From Methylobacterium marchantiae (lineage in GTDB: Bacteria; Pseudomonadota; Alphaproteobacteria; Rhizobiales; Beijerinckiaceae), in NCBI RefSeq assembly GCF_022179405.1, contig NZ_BPQT01000012.1:62001-126000 (forward strand): a stretch of 64,000 nt of DNA. The letters run 5' to 3'. The translations under genes and the position numbers were made by a program. Shown here piece by piece: positions 1 through 8,266 of the stretch; the stretch's first letter is position 1; each line of letters begins with the position of its first letter. The notes under the pieces were generated by a model. That model did no database searches and was not told where the DNA came from. It saw only the letters and a list, made by a program, of their open reading frames with translations.

Positions 1-24
1 AGCCGCCGTTCGTCATTCCGCCGA

Positions 25-136
25 CCTCATCCTGAGGCACCGCGCCAGCGGCCTCGAAGGAGGGCTCCAGAATCCCCCGCGCGAACTGGAGGGCTCCTTC
101 GAGGCCTTCGCTGCGCTTCGGCACCTCAGGATGAGG
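25..136. repeat. Extragenic palindrome, REP family copy 1
   Basis: The ends are the inverted 13-mers CCTCATCCTGAGG and CCTCAGGATGAGG. Between them lies a nested pair, GGCCTCGAAGGAGG and CTCCTTCGAGGCC, so the whole unit of about 112 bp can fold into one long hairpin. The same unit recurs at 271-382, 4015-4128 and 47226-47336, with a decayed copy near 4160-4257 and a short one at 45461-45503. It is non-coding; reading frames through it are accidental. Confidence 0.9.
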
Positions 137-270
137 TGGGTGGATGGGAATAAGGTGGTCCTGCGACTTGCCCGCTCTTGCTCGGATCGAGTCCGTGCAT
201 TGCGGTCCCAGCCACCTGCCGCACCCCCCGGACCAAGCGCCACCGTCCATCATCCCATCCCACCCGCCGA

Positions 271-382
271 CCTCATCCTGAGGTGCCGCGCCAGCGGCCT
301 CGAAGGAGGGTTCCAGGCTCCGCTGGGCGAACTGGAGGGCTCCTTCGAGGCCTTCGCTTCGCTTCGGCACCTCAGGATGAGG
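271..382. repeat. Extragenic palindrome, REP family copy 2
   Basis: Second near-identical copy of the palindromic unit, 134 bp after the first. It has the same terminal 13-mers and the same nested GGCCTCGAAGGAGG/CTCCTTCGAGGCC arms. It ends about 60 bp before the next gene start at 445. The first 444 bases hold these two repeats and no credible gene. Confidence 0.9.
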
Positions 383-444
383 TGGGTGGATCGGAACGAG
401 GCGGTTCCGTGGTTTGCCTGCTCCACCTCAGACAAGGTCCGCCC

Positions 445-1476
445 ATGACCTCTCCGAACCGTCCCCGCGCCTTCCGCATCCCCACCGCCGAGCCGGCGGA
501 GAGCATGGAGGGCATCGTCCCGCCGCCGGTGCCGCCGAACGCGGTCAGGATCGTCGAGGAGCCGTTCGAGATCGTCGAGGCGGCGGACGGCGTCGCGGTG
601 CCGGTGGCGCCGAAATCGCGGGCGCCGTGGCTGTCGCTGCTGATGCTGGCGCTCGGCGGCCTCGTTTCTCTGGGGATCGGCCTGTCGCTGGAGCGGATGA
701 TCGCCGACCTGTTCTCGGCGGCTCCCTGGCTCGGCGGGGTCGCCCTGGCCTTGCTCGCCGTCGCGGCCATCGCCTTCCTCGCCCTCGTGATGCGAGAACT
801 CGCCGGCATCTGGCGCGAGCGCCGGATCGAGAAATTGCGGGCGAAGGCGGTCGAGGCCATCGCCACCCGCGACCATACCGGGGCGCAGGCGGTGGTGGCC
901 GAGCTCAGCGCGCTCTACGCCACGCGGACCGGGCTCGCCGCCGGGCGGCAGCGGCTGGCGGCTCTGGGCGACACCATCCTCGACGTCGAGGACCGCATCG
1001 GTCTCGCCGAACACGAACTCCTCGAACCCCTCGACCGGCAGGCGCGCAACGCCATCGCCTCTGCGGCGAAGCAGGTCTCGGCCGTGACGGCTTTGAGCCC
1101 GCGCGCCATCGTCGACGTGGCCTTCGTGGTCTTCGCCGCCGTGCGGCTCCTGCGCCGGATCGCGACGATTTATGGCGGGCGTCCCGGATTCCTCGGCTTC
1201 CTGCGGCTCGCCCGCGCCGCCTTCGCGCATCTCACCGTCACCGGCGGCATGGCCGTGGGCGAGAGCATGATCCAGCAGGTGCTCGGCCTCGGGATCGCCG
1301 CGCGGGTCTCGGCCAAGCTCGGGGAGGGCGTGCTCAACGGGCTGATGACCGCCCGCTTCGGGCTGGCCGCCCTCGCCGTCTGCCGCCCGCTCCCCTTCGT
1401 CCGCGAGGAGCCGCCGCGGCTGTCGGACGTCGCCGGCGAGCTGCTGAAGCCGATGGGTGACGGGACAAAGGAGTGA
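445..1476 (+). CDS. YcjF-type inner-membrane protein (TIGR01620/DUF697)
   Basis: A 343-residue protein of the YcjF family, whose molecular role is unresolved. It has a soluble Pro/Val-rich N-terminus (residues 1-58), two membrane segments at about 61-81 and 94-117, a charged helical stretch after residue 125, and a C-terminal DUF697-like hydrophobic region (about 215-320). The ATG at 445 was chosen because the frame further upstream runs through the palindromic repeat. In many proteobacteria this gene follows ycjX, a GTPase-like partner. No ycjX is visible, and two repeats separate the gene from the window edge. Family assignment is by overall pattern; function is not inferred. Confidence 0.8.
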   Translation: MTSPNRPRAFRIPTAEPAESMEGIVPPPVPPNAVRIVEEPFEIVEAADGVAVPVAPKSRAPWLSLLMLALGGLVSLGIGLSLERMIADLFSAAPWLGGVALALLAVAAIAFLALVMRELAGIWRERRIEKLRAKAVEAIATRDHTGAQAVVAELSALYATRTGLAAGRQRLAALGDTILDVEDRIGLAEHELLEPLDRQARNAIASAAKQVSAVTALSPRAIVDVAFVVFAAVRLLRRIATIYGGRPGFLGFLRLARAAFAHLTVTGGMAVGESMIQQVLGLGIAARVSAKLGEGVLNGLMTARFGLAALAVCRPLPFVREEPPRLSDVAGELLKPMGDGTKE

Positions 1477-1486
1477 GCGGCTCCGG

Positions 1487-2038
1487 TCAGAGCCCCTTCA
1501 GGAAGCCCGCCAGACGCATCAGCCCTTCGGGCCACGGCCCGTGGCCGCTCGCCACGTTGATGTGGCCGGATTCGCCCGCATCGACCAGGGCCGAGCCCCA
1601 GGAATAGGCGAAATCCTCGGCGCGATCATAGGCGCAATACGGGTCGTTGCGGCTCGCCACCAGCAGGGACGGGAAGGACAGGGGATCGCGCGGCACCGGT
1701 GCGAAGGCGGTCACGGAGGCCGGCAGGTTCGGCGTGCGCTCGACATCCGGGAAGGCCACGAGAAGCGCGCCCCTGACCCTGCCCTCGGGGAAGGCGGGCG
1801 CCGCCTGCACCGAGGCGACGACGCCGAGGCTGTGGGCGATGAGGATGACCGGACGCGTCGCCGCTTCCACCGCCTCGACGATGCGGGCGCGCCACGCGGC
1901 GGCATCGGGATGGTGCCAGTCGTCCTGCTCGACGATGCGGGCATTGACCATCCGATTGGCCCAGCCGGCCTGCCAGTGGCCGTCTTCCGAGCCCGCATAG
2001 CCGGGGAGGATGAGGATGTCGCAATCGGCGAGCTTCAT
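1487..2038 (-). CDS. RBBP9/YdeN-family serine hydrolase
   Basis: A small alpha/beta hydrolase of 183 residues, the usual size for the RBBP9/YdeN (COG3545) family. The nucleophile elbow is AHSLG with Ser70. The likely acid is Asp132 in ASRNDP and the likely base His159 in SGHIN, so the triad looks complete. The N-terminal ILPGYAGS motif is typical of the family. It converges with the YcjF-type gene (stops 10 bp apart) and lies downstream of pxpBC on the same strand with a 42-bp gap, so co-transcription with pxpBC is possible. The substrate is unknown; members are carboxylesterase-like. Confidence 0.85.
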   Translation of the reverse strand: MKLADCDILILPGYAGSEDGHWQAGWANRMVNARIVEQDDWHHPDAAAWRARIVEAVEAATRPVILIAHSLGVVASVQAAPAFPEGRVRGALLVAFPDVERTPNLPASVTAFAPVPRDPLSFPSLLVASRNDPYCAYDRAEDFAYSWGSALVDAGESGHINVASGHGPWPEGLMRLAGFLKGL

Positions 2039-2080
2039 CCTGCCCGGATAGCGGCTCCCTCGCGCGCCGTCGAGACGGCC

Positions 2081-3106
2081 TCACGTGGAATCGCGCAGGG
2101 CGTCCACGGCCTGGCCGGCGAGGTTGGCGCCGAGCAGCCGCTCGACATCGATGCCGCCCAGGGGACGTAATCGGGTGGGCAGGTCCGCGAGATCGTGCGC
2201 TCGCCGTAAAGCGGCCTCCCGCGCCCTGGCTAGGTCCACCGCCTCGAACCGCACCGCCTCTCCCGGACGGCGCTGGGCGAGGCGGCGCAGGTCCGCCGAG
2301 ACGACGGTCGCGATCTTCGGATAGCCGCCGGTGGTCTGGCGGTCGGCCATCAGGACTATGGGCCTCCCATGGCCCGGCACCTGGATCGATCCGGCCACGG
2401 TGGCGTCCGAGACGATGTTGTAGCCGGCCTCGCCATGGGCGATGGCGGGCCCTTCGAGCTGGTACCCCATCCGGTCGGCACGATGCGACACCGTGAAGGT
2501 CGCGCCGAGGAGCGTGTCGATCCCGGCTTTCGCGAACCTGTCGGCCTGGGGGCCGAGCATCACGCGGATCGGCGCGTCCCGGTCGAGGGCGACCGCGTCG
2601 ATGGTCCGGTCGCCCGGAGCCGGGCCCTCCGAGACGACGAAATCCAGGCCGTCTCCCGCCTGGAAGAGACGGCCGCCGGCGCCGCCGATCCCGGCCCGAA
2701 GGTGGAGGGAGACGCTGCCGAGCAGGGGCTCTGCCCGGAAGCCGCCGGCCACGGCGAGGTAGACGAAGGTCCCTTCGCGCGGCGGATCGATGGCCAGTTC
2801 GGCGCCGTCCGGCAGGGACACCGTGCGATGGCCGGCGATCGGCACGCCATCGATCCGAACCGTGCAGGGCGCCCCGGCGGTGGCGAGCCACGCGCTGCCC
2901 GCCTCCACGACGAAGCGGCCGCCGCCGAGACCGAGTTCCAGGGCCGCCGCTCCGGGGGGATTGCCGACGAGGGCATTGGCGGCCGCCATGGCGAGGGGAT
3001 CCATGGCACCGGAGCCGGACAGCCCGTAGCGCTGGTAGCCTGTCCTGCCGCCATCCTGGAGGCTCAAGGCGCCGCTGCAGCGCCTGATCGCGAGCCTGCC
3101 CGTCAT
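2081..3106 (-). CDS. pxpC: 5-oxoprolinase subunit C (biotin-dependent carboxylase-like)
   Basis: A 341-residue PxpC/KipA homologue. In the known PxpABC complex, A, B and C together perform ATP-dependent opening of 5-oxoproline (pyroglutamate) to glutamate. The N-terminal signature QDGGRTGYQRYG followed by SGAMD is characteristic. The ATG at 3106 was preferred to one 15 bases upstream because it overlaps the pxpB stop in an ATGA junction, indicating translational coupling. No pxpA is present in the window. Upstream of pxpB are repeats, and downstream is an unrelated hydrolase. Confidence 0.88.
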   Translation of the reverse strand: MTGRLAIRRCSGALSLQDGGRTGYQRYGLSGSGAMDPLAMAAANALVGNPPGAAALELGLGGGRFVVEAGSAWLATAGAPCTVRIDGVPIAGHRTVSLPDGAELAIDPPREGTFVYLAVAGGFRAEPLLGSVSLHLRAGIGGAGGRLFQAGDGLDFVVSEGPAPGDRTIDAVALDRDAPIRVMLGPQADRFAKAGIDTLLGATFTVSHRADRMGYQLEGPAIAHGEAGYNIVSDATVAGSIQVPGHGRPIVLMADRQTTGGYPKIATVVSADLRRLAQRRPGEAVRFEAVDLARAREAALRRAHDLADLPTRLRPLGGIDVERLLGANLAGQAVDALRDST

Positions 3107-3852
3107 CGCGCCGTCTCGCATTCGGCGATGCGCTCGCCGGCCTGCGCCGCCCGATCCATCTCATTCCAGCGCTCGGCTTCGATGGGACAGAAGCGGATCG
3201 TGTCACCGGGTTCGAAGAGGAAGACCGGATCGCGTCCGGGCAGGAACGCGCGCACGGGAGTGCGGCCGAGAAGGTGCCACCCGCTCGGTGCCGCGATGCT
3301 CGCCACCAGGGCCTGCACGCCGCCGATGGAGATGGTGCCGGCCGGCGTCACCGGTCTGGGACTTTCGCGGCGCGACAAAGCGAGACTCGGATCGAGGCCG
3401 GAGAGATAGGCATAGCCCGGCAGGAAGCCGTTCATCGCCACGCGATAATCGGGGGCCGAATGCCGGGCGACCACTTCGTCGGAGGATATTCCGTGATGGG
3501 CGGCGACGTCGTCGAGATCGATGCCGAACGCACCGCCATAGACGACGGGCAGGCGCCAGACCCTGGTCGGCGCTGCGTCGTCGGAGGGCGCGTCGATCAT
3601 CGCGAGAAGCGCGGCTTCGAGCGCGGCAGGGTCGATCGCGCACGGATCGACATGGAGGGTCAGCGACCGGTAGGTGGGAACGGCCTCGACCAGCCCCGGC
3701 ACACGCGCATCCCGCACACGACGATCGAGGGCGAGAACCGCCGCATTGGCGACTGGGTCGATCGTGTCGCCGAACTCGACGGTGAGGGCGGTGTCGCCGC
3801 ACCAGAGCAGGCGGGGCTGAGGGACTGACACGGGTCGCGGGGCCTCGCTCAT
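3103..3852 (-). CDS. pxpB: 5-oxoprolinase subunit B
   Basis: A 249-residue PxpB/KipI homologue and the partner of PxpC. The N-terminal half (LLWCGDTALTVEFGD) and the C-terminal cyclophilin-like half (NGFLPGYAYLSGL, then TPAGTISIGGVQ) match the family in order. The ATG at 3852 begins MSEAPRPVSV; a longer frame to 3930 adds a low-complexity leader with no homologous look. The gene is first in the pxpBC pair with a 4-base overlap. The 160 bases upstream, up to the repeat at 4015, must hold the promoter, but I see no clear element. Confidence 0.88.
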   Translation of the reverse strand: MSEAPRPVSVPQPRLLWCGDTALTVEFGDTIDPVANAAVLALDRRVRDARVPGLVEAVPTYRSLTLHVDPCAIDPAALEAALLAMIDAPSDDAAPTRVWRLPVVYGGAFGIDLDDVAAHHGISSDEVVARHSAPDYRVAMNGFLPGYAYLSGLDPSLALSRRESPRPVTPAGTISIGGVQALVASIAAPSGWHLLGRTPVRAFLPGRDPVFLFEPGDTIRFCPIEAERWNEMDRAAQAGERIAECETAR

Positions 3853-4014
3853 CGGCTCGTCCGAAGGGCTAGGGGCCGGATTCGCACGCTCGCCCCAGTC
3901 CCAACACGAAGGGGCGGCGCTGTCGAGCACCGCCCCTTGCTGGTCAGGGCTCCGAACTCAGGGTACGGCACGACGACGTGTCCTGCCGCCGGAGTAGACC
4001 TTCCCATCAGACCA

Positions 4015-4128
4015 CCTCATCCTGAGGTGCCCTTTGCTTCAGCAAAGGGCCTCGAAGGAGCCTTCCAGGGATCGCTTTGGTATCTGGAGGGCTCCTTCGA
4101 GGCCGCAACGCGGCACCTCAGGATGAGG
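4015..4128. repeat. Extragenic palindrome, REP family copy 3
   Basis: Full palindromic unit with the terminal 13-mers CCTCATCCTGAGG and CCTCAGGATGAGG. The inner arms GGCCTCGAAGGAG and CTCCTTCGAGGCC are conserved. It is followed directly by a decayed copy. Confidence 0.9.
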
Positions 4129-4296
4129 CCTGTTCTTGGAAAGACAACTCGAACACGCCCTCAATGCTCGAAAAAAGGCCTCGAAGAAGCCTCACAGGGA
4201 TCGCGTGATCTCTGGAGAACTCCATCGAGGCCATTATGTGGCGCCTCAGGATGAGGCCTATTCTTGGAAAAACGACTCGAACGAGCCCTCAATGCT
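4117..4296. repeat. Tandem duplication: repeat end plus gene 3' tail
   Basis: Bases 4117-4168 and 4245-4296 are near-identical 52-mers, 128 bp apart. Each holds the repeat end CCTCAGGATGAGG, then TTCTTGGAAA, then GCCCTCAATGCT. Between them a decayed palindrome keeps recognisable GGCCTCGAAG and ATCGAGGCC arms. The second copy supplies the last two codons and stop of the gene ending at 4289, so the duplicated segment carries the 3' tip of that gene. This looks like a past slippage or recombination event at the repeat. Confidence 0.8.
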
Positions 4297-4978
4297 TCCT
4301 TGCGGGCGGAACGTCGGGCTGCTGGAACGGCTCGGCGGCCCGCTGCGTCGCGGCGTTGAGGTTCTCAGGATCGAGGGCGCTCTCCACGAATTCGCGACCG
4401 CGATCGGCGAAGTCGCGGGCATAGCGCAGACCCTGGCCCCTGACCTCGTCGGCCCATGGGCCCACGGCCTGGTCCTCGCGGCGGGTCCTCGGGAGGAGGG
4501 CGCCGAGGAGCATCCCCGCCGCCAGTCCAACCACGCCCACGAGCAGCGGGTTCTCGCTGACGAAGTGTTCGACGGAGGTCTTGCCGCGGTCGAGGCGCTG
4601 GCCGCCGCGCTCGGCGAATTCGCCGATACGGCGCCGGCTCGACTGATGGGTGTCGGCGGCCCAGTCACGCGCGTCGTCGTACGTGTCGGAAGCCCGTGCA
4701 CGAAGCGATTCCGCCTTGCTCTTCACCGTGTCGCGCGCGTCGTCGACGGCCGCCTTCGCCCGGTCGGCGTAACCCTCGGCCTTGGCCTGGGCGTCGTCCG
4801 CGAGGTCGCCGGCCCGATCGCGGAGGCGGTCGGCGGCCGCGCGCGCTTCGTTCCCCGTCCGCTCGGAGACGTCGTGGAGCGAACGGGTCGACTCGTCGCC
4901 GTGGGGAAGGCCGGCGGCGACGGCGATATCGTCGGTGAGCGAGCCCTTGGGCGCGCCGGGGATGCTGCTGTGGCTCAT
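4289..4978 (-). CDS. YqjD/ElaB-like membrane-anchored protein (DUF883-like)
   Basis: A 229-residue, mostly helical, highly charged protein. Residues about 30-120 are Ala/Asp/Arg-rich amphipathic repeats (ADRLRDRAGDLADDAQAKAEGYADRAK). The C-terminal half has FVSENPLLVGVVGLAAGMLLGALLPRTRR-type sequence, one membrane segment with the ENP...G..LG pattern of the ElaB/YqjD family. AGGAG lies 9 bases before the ATG. E. coli YqjD is a stationary-phase inner-membrane protein that binds ribosomes; that role is only a family analogy here. It is last in a four-gene operon, and its final codons lie in a duplicated repeat segment. Confidence 0.75.
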   Translation of the reverse strand: MSHSSIPGAPKGSLTDDIAVAAGLPHGDESTRSLHDVSERTGNEARAAADRLRDRAGDLADDAQAKAEGYADRAKAAVDDARDTVKSKAESLRARASDTYDDARDWAADTHQSSRRRIGEFAERGGQRLDRGKTSVEHFVSENPLLVGVVGLAAGMLLGALLPRTRREDQAVGPWADEVRGQGLRYARDFADRGREFVESALDPENLNAATQRAAEPFQQPDVPPARKH

Positions 4979-5056
4979 TGAAGCGAACTCCTGTCGGATG
5001 GGGATGGAGCGGCGAAGCCGCCCCCGTCAGTCACGTTCGGATCGGCCCCCGAGGGC

Positions 5057-5446
5057 TCAGATCTGGGTTTCCTCGGCCAGTTCCTTCCCCGGCTGCCGGG
5101 TCGGCCGGTCGGGATCGTAGACCTTGGCCGCCGCAGTCCGGGTCACGGGCAGGGCCTCGTCCGGATCGATGAGACGCCCGTTCGGCACGGTCTTCTTCTC
5201 CTTGCCGGTGCGGTGGAGCAGCCAACCGATCCCGGCCACGATGAGGAGAACGGGAACGGGGTTGCGACGCACCGCGTCCAGTGCCCCGTCATAGGCCCCG
5301 CTCAGCGGCGTGCGGCGGACGTTTCCCAGCATGTCGTCGACGATGCTGGTGACCGAGAGCCGGTCCTGGATCCGGTCGATGGTCTGGTCGAGGCGGGCGC
5401 GGCTCGCCTCGATGTCCTTCTCGAGATCGTTCAACGATGCGCTCAT
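5057..5446 (-). CDS. DUF3618 small membrane protein
   Basis: A 129-residue DUF3618 protein. The N-terminus (LEKDIEASRARLDQTIDRIQDRL) is the hallmark helical motif of this family. One membrane segment follows at about residues 64-78 (VPVLLIVAGIGWLL), then a charged tail. The start at 5446 forms an ATGA overlap with the stop of the upstream holin-like gene, so the two are probably translationally coupled. Its place between YqjE-like and YqjD-like genes suggests a shared envelope or stress role, but no function is known for DUF3618. Confidence 0.85.
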   Translation of the reverse strand: MSASLNDLEKDIEASRARLDQTIDRIQDRLSVTSIVDDMLGNVRRTPLSGAYDGALDAVRRNPVPVLLIVAGIGWLLHRTGKEKKTVPNGRLIDPDEALPVTRTAAAKVYDPDRPTRQPGKELAEETQI

Positions 5447-5838
5447 CCCGAAACCCTTTCCGACAATGCGCGCGCATCCTGGCGCATCTGCCGCGTCGTG
5501 CGGGTGGGCGCCAGGGTGGAGAGCGACATGGTGCTGCGCCCGATCAGCGCGAAGACGATGGCGACGAGGAGAAGGACGCCGCCGACGATGAGGGCGGCCA
5601 GAGCCTCCGAATGCACCACCGTCGCGAGCCACTTCACCAGGGCGTCAACGAGGACGAAGAGCGCGACGACGCCGAACACGCCAGCGCCGACCATGAGGGC
5701 GAGGCCGATGAAGAGCGTGCGGACGTTGCTCGTCATCTCGTTACGGAAGAGCGCCATTTCCTTGCGCGCGAGGTCGCTCGTCTCGCGCAGAGCGTCGCCG
5801 ACGAGGCTCTGGATGCTGGATTGGGGGCCGTTCGACAT
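5443..5838 (-). CDS. YqjE-like phage-holin-family membrane protein (DUF1469)
   Basis: A 131-residue DUF1469 protein. It has an N-terminal amphipathic helix (LVGDALRETSDLARKEMALFRNEM), two membrane segments at about residues 41-66 and 79-100, and a short basic tail. Despite the family name this is not a phage gene; E. coli YqjE lies in the stress-associated yqjCDEK operon, and the same partners occur here. It is second in the operon with an ATGA overlap to the DUF3618 gene. A longer frame reading upstream is spurious. Confidence 0.85.
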   Translation of the reverse strand: MSNGPQSSIQSLVGDALRETSDLARKEMALFRNEMTSNVRTLFIGLALMVGAGVFGVVALFVLVDALVKWLATVVHSEALAALIVGGVLLLVAIVFALIGRSTMSLSTLAPTRTTRQMRQDARALSERVSG

Positions 5839-5849
5839 GATCGTCCGGC

Positions 5850-6353
5850 CTAGCTGCGAAACGAATCGCGGGCGTCGCGGTCGGATGCGATGCTCGACGA
5901 CTTGATGAACCGCGACACGACGAACCCCGTCACGAAGGTCGCGACCGCGACCGCCACGGGCGCCCGGCGGGCGAAGGCTTCGGCATCGTCGTAGAACTCG
6001 GCGAAGCTGCGGTTGTCGATCGAGCTTCCGAGCTGCTCCAGCCCCTCGGCGGCACTGTCGAAGAACGCCTTGATGTTGGGCTTGTCGTCGAAGGACTTGC
6101 TCGAATCCCTCAAGCCCTGTGCGAGGTCGTTGACCGACTGCGCGGCATCCGCCTTGCGGCGATCGGCGTAATCGGTGGCGTGCGCGCGCGCTGCCGAGAC
6201 GAAGCCGCGACCACGCTCGACGGCCACGTCCGCGATCCCCTCGACATCTCCGCGCAGAGCCTTCCAGTCTCCACTGGCGCTCGCTGCGCCGCCGATGTCG
6301 GGATCGTTCACGGCGGATGCCGGCCCTGTGGGTTGATTTGCGTTCACGGGCAT
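5850..6353 (-). CDS. Single-pass membrane protein of unknown function, first in stress operon
   Basis: A 167-residue protein I cannot assign to a named family. It is soluble and helical through residue 130, with a charged heptad-like stretch (FVSAARAHATDYADRRKADAAQ). One membrane segment follows at about residues 132-148 (APVAVAVATFVTGFVVS), then a short cytoplasmic tail. An AGGAGTATGCCC-type ribosome site precedes the ATG. It leads the operon, 11 bases before the holin-like gene, and lies about 40 bases downstream of an EcfG-type promoter candidate. The design resembles YqjD/ElaB proteins. Confidence 0.75.
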   Translation of the reverse strand: MPVNANQPTGPASAVNDPDIGGAASASGDWKALRGDVEGIADVAVERGRGFVSAARAHATDYADRRKADAAQSVNDLAQGLRDSSKSFDDKPNIKAFFDSAAEGLEQLGSSIDNRSFAEFYDDAEAFARRAPVAVAVATFVTGFVVSRFIKSSSIASDRDARDSFRS

Positions 6354-6393
6354 ACTCCTGATGACGTTGGAACGGTGTCACCTTTGGCTCCTC

Positions 6394-6419
6394 AACATCA
6401 TGGCAACAGACGCGGTTCC
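6394..6419 (-). promoter_or_regulatory. Candidate EcfG (general stress response) promoter
   Basis: Read on the minus strand: GGAAC at 6419-6415, a 17-base spacer, then TGTT at 6397-6394. The alphaproteobacterial EcfG consensus is GGAAC-N16/17-cGTT, so one base of the -10 differs. The -10 lies 40 bases upstream of the first start codon of the four-gene envelope operon, a fitting distance. No comparable element was found facing otsA. Confidence 0.55.
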
Positions 6420-6772
6420 GTTGGACGCGCACGGTGCGGGCGATGAGGGCCTCGGCCGGCCGCCGCATTCGTCCGATCGAGCGCGTCGGCACGCCTGTCG
6501 GCCCGCATTCACGCAGGACCGGCCATCGCCGCGAAGCTCGGCGTCGAGGGGGCCGGGAAGGCGTGGGCGCCCGGCCATCCCCTGCGCATCGGACATTCGC
6601 GGTGCCGAAACCCTGGCCGCGGGCGATGCGGTCGGTTAGGCTGGGGATGAGGAATGTGAACATACGTAACCGCACCGGACGGATCACGGTCGCGTTACGT
6701 GCGTTGAACGTCGGAATTATCCTGTCCGGCGCGCCCATGGTGCGCCGCACGCTGAGGACCGGAGGCCACTGA

Positions 6773-8194
6773 GTGGCACGACTTGTCATCGTCTCGAATC
6801 GTGTGGCCGTCCCCGAGGAAAACGGGAAATCCGTCGCCGCAGGGGGTCTGGCGGTCGCCGTGAAGGAAGCCTTCACGTCCTATGAGGGGCTTTGGTTCGG
6901 CTGGAGCGGCAAGGTCGTCGAAGACCCGTCCGAGGAGCCCGAACTCATCGATCGCGGCCGGGTCCAGTACGCGGTCGTCGACCTCTCGCCGCAGGACCAC
7001 CGCGAGTATTACAGCGGTTTCGCCAATCGCGCGCTGTGGCCGATCATGCATTACCGGCTCGGTCTCGGCTCCTTCTCCCGCTCCGATTACGCCGGCTACC
7101 AGCGCGTCAACCGGACGTTCGCCCGCGCCCTCGCCAAGCTGATCGAGCCCGACGACATCATCTGGGTGCACGATTACCACCTGCTGCCGCTGGCTTCCGA
7201 GCTCCGCGGCCTCGGCATCGCCAACCCGATCGGCTATTTTCACCACATCCCCTGGCCGGCGGCCGACGTGTTCAACACGCTCCCCGCCAGTGGCGACCTC
7301 TTGCGCGGCATCGCCGATTACGATCTGATCGGCCTCCAGACCGACCCCGACGTCCACAACCTGTCGCGCAATCTGATCGACGAGTTGAGGGCGATCCCGC
7401 TCGGTGGCGGCTCGCTCATGGTCGACGGGCGCCGCACGCGCATCCGCAGCTTTCCCATCGGCATCGACGTCGCCGGCTTCAAGGAAGCGGCGGAGAATGC
7501 GGGCGCGAACAAGACCGTTCGCGAGACCATGGCGGGCCTGCGCACCCGCAAGCTCCTCATCGGCGTCGACAGGCTCGATTATTCCAAGGGCGTTCCCGAG
7601 CGGATGGAGGCGGTGGACCGCTTCTTCGCGTCGAATCCCGATCAGCGCTGCAACGTCGTCTATCTCCAGATCACGCCGAAATCGCGCACCGAGGTTCCCG
7701 AATACGAGGAACTCAGCCGCGAGGTGAACGAGACCGTCGGCGAGATCAACGGCGCCCTCGGCGAACCCAACTGGACACCGATCCAGTACGTCACCAAGGC
7801 CTATCCGCGGCCCGTCCTGGCCGGCCTCTACAGGGCCGCCCGCGTCGGTCTGGTGACGCCCATGCGCGACGGCATGAACCTGGTCGCGAAGGAGTACATC
7901 GTCGCCCAGACCGCGGACGATCCCGGCGTCCTCGTCCTGTCGAAATTCGCGGGCGCGTCACGGCAGCTTCCCGAGGCGCTCCTGGTGAACCCCTACGACC
8001 GGTTCGAGGTGGCGGAAGCGATCCGCACCGCCCTCTACATGCCGCGCGGCGAGCGGATCGAGCGCTGGAAGCCCATGGTCGAGCGGATGACGCGGGAAGA
8101 CGTCGATTGGTGGGCGCGCAACTTCTTGACGGATTTGGAGAACTTCCGCACCGTCGAGCGTGAGCCGCCGCGCGCCGCAGCGGCCGCGGAGTAG
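6773..8194 (+). CDS. otsA: Trehalose-6-phosphate synthase
   Basis: A 473-residue GT20 enzyme that makes trehalose-6-phosphate from a nucleotide-glucose and glucose-6-phosphate in the cytoplasm. The N-terminus [10 protein letters not shown] is diagnostic. Other family motifs are [23 protein letters not shown] (about residues 263-276) and the donor-binding [10 protein letters not shown] (about 365). The start is GTG at 6773, with GGAGG seven bases upstream; no ATG fits. No otsB phosphatase is in the window. The gene stands divergent to an envelope-stress operon and 72 bp before glgX, which suggests a compatible-solute and carbon-storage context. Confidence 0.95.
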   Translation: MARLVIVSNRVAVPEENGKSVAAGGLAVAVKEAFTSYEGLWFGWSGKVVEDPSEEPELIDRGRVQYAVVDLSPQDHREYYSGFANRALWPIMHYRLGLGSFSRSDYAGYQRVNRTFARALAKLIEPDDIIWVHDYHLLPLASELRGLGIANPIGYFHHIPWPAADVFNTLPASGDLLRGIADYDLIGLQTDPDVHNLSRNLIDELRAIPLGGGSLMVDGRRTRIRSFPIGIDVAGFKEAAENAGANKTVRETMAGLRTRKLLIGVDRLDYSKGVPERMEAVDRFFASNPDQRCNVVYLQITPKSRTEVPEYEELSREVNETVGEINGALGEPNWTPIQYVTKAYPRPVLAGLYRAARVGLVTPMRDGMNLVAKEYIVAQTADDPGVLVLSKFAGASRQLPEALLVNPYDRFEVAEAIRTALYMPRGERIERWKPMVERMTREDVDWWARNFLTDLENFRTVEREPPRAAAAAE

Positions 8195-8266
8195 CGACCT
8201 CCCGTCTTCCGTCCGCTCGCCGGCCGGAGGGGAGTTCGCTCGGGCGTCGTATTGCGAAGGACCTCC

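Noticed and set aside
25-382. Possible CRISPR array from the repeated units near the left edge
   Set aside because: Only two adjacent units, each itself a long palindrome, with no regular short repeats, no unique spacers of even length and no cas genes.
5443-5838. Prophage holin
   Set aside because: The DUF1469 family name suggests phage, but the gene sits in a chromosomal stress-type operon with no lysis or structural phage genes.
5839-6876. Upstream continuation of the YqjE-like frame
   Set aside because: It overlaps the 167-residue membrane protein gene and the otsA start in shadow frames; the MSNGPQSS start at 5838 fits family size.
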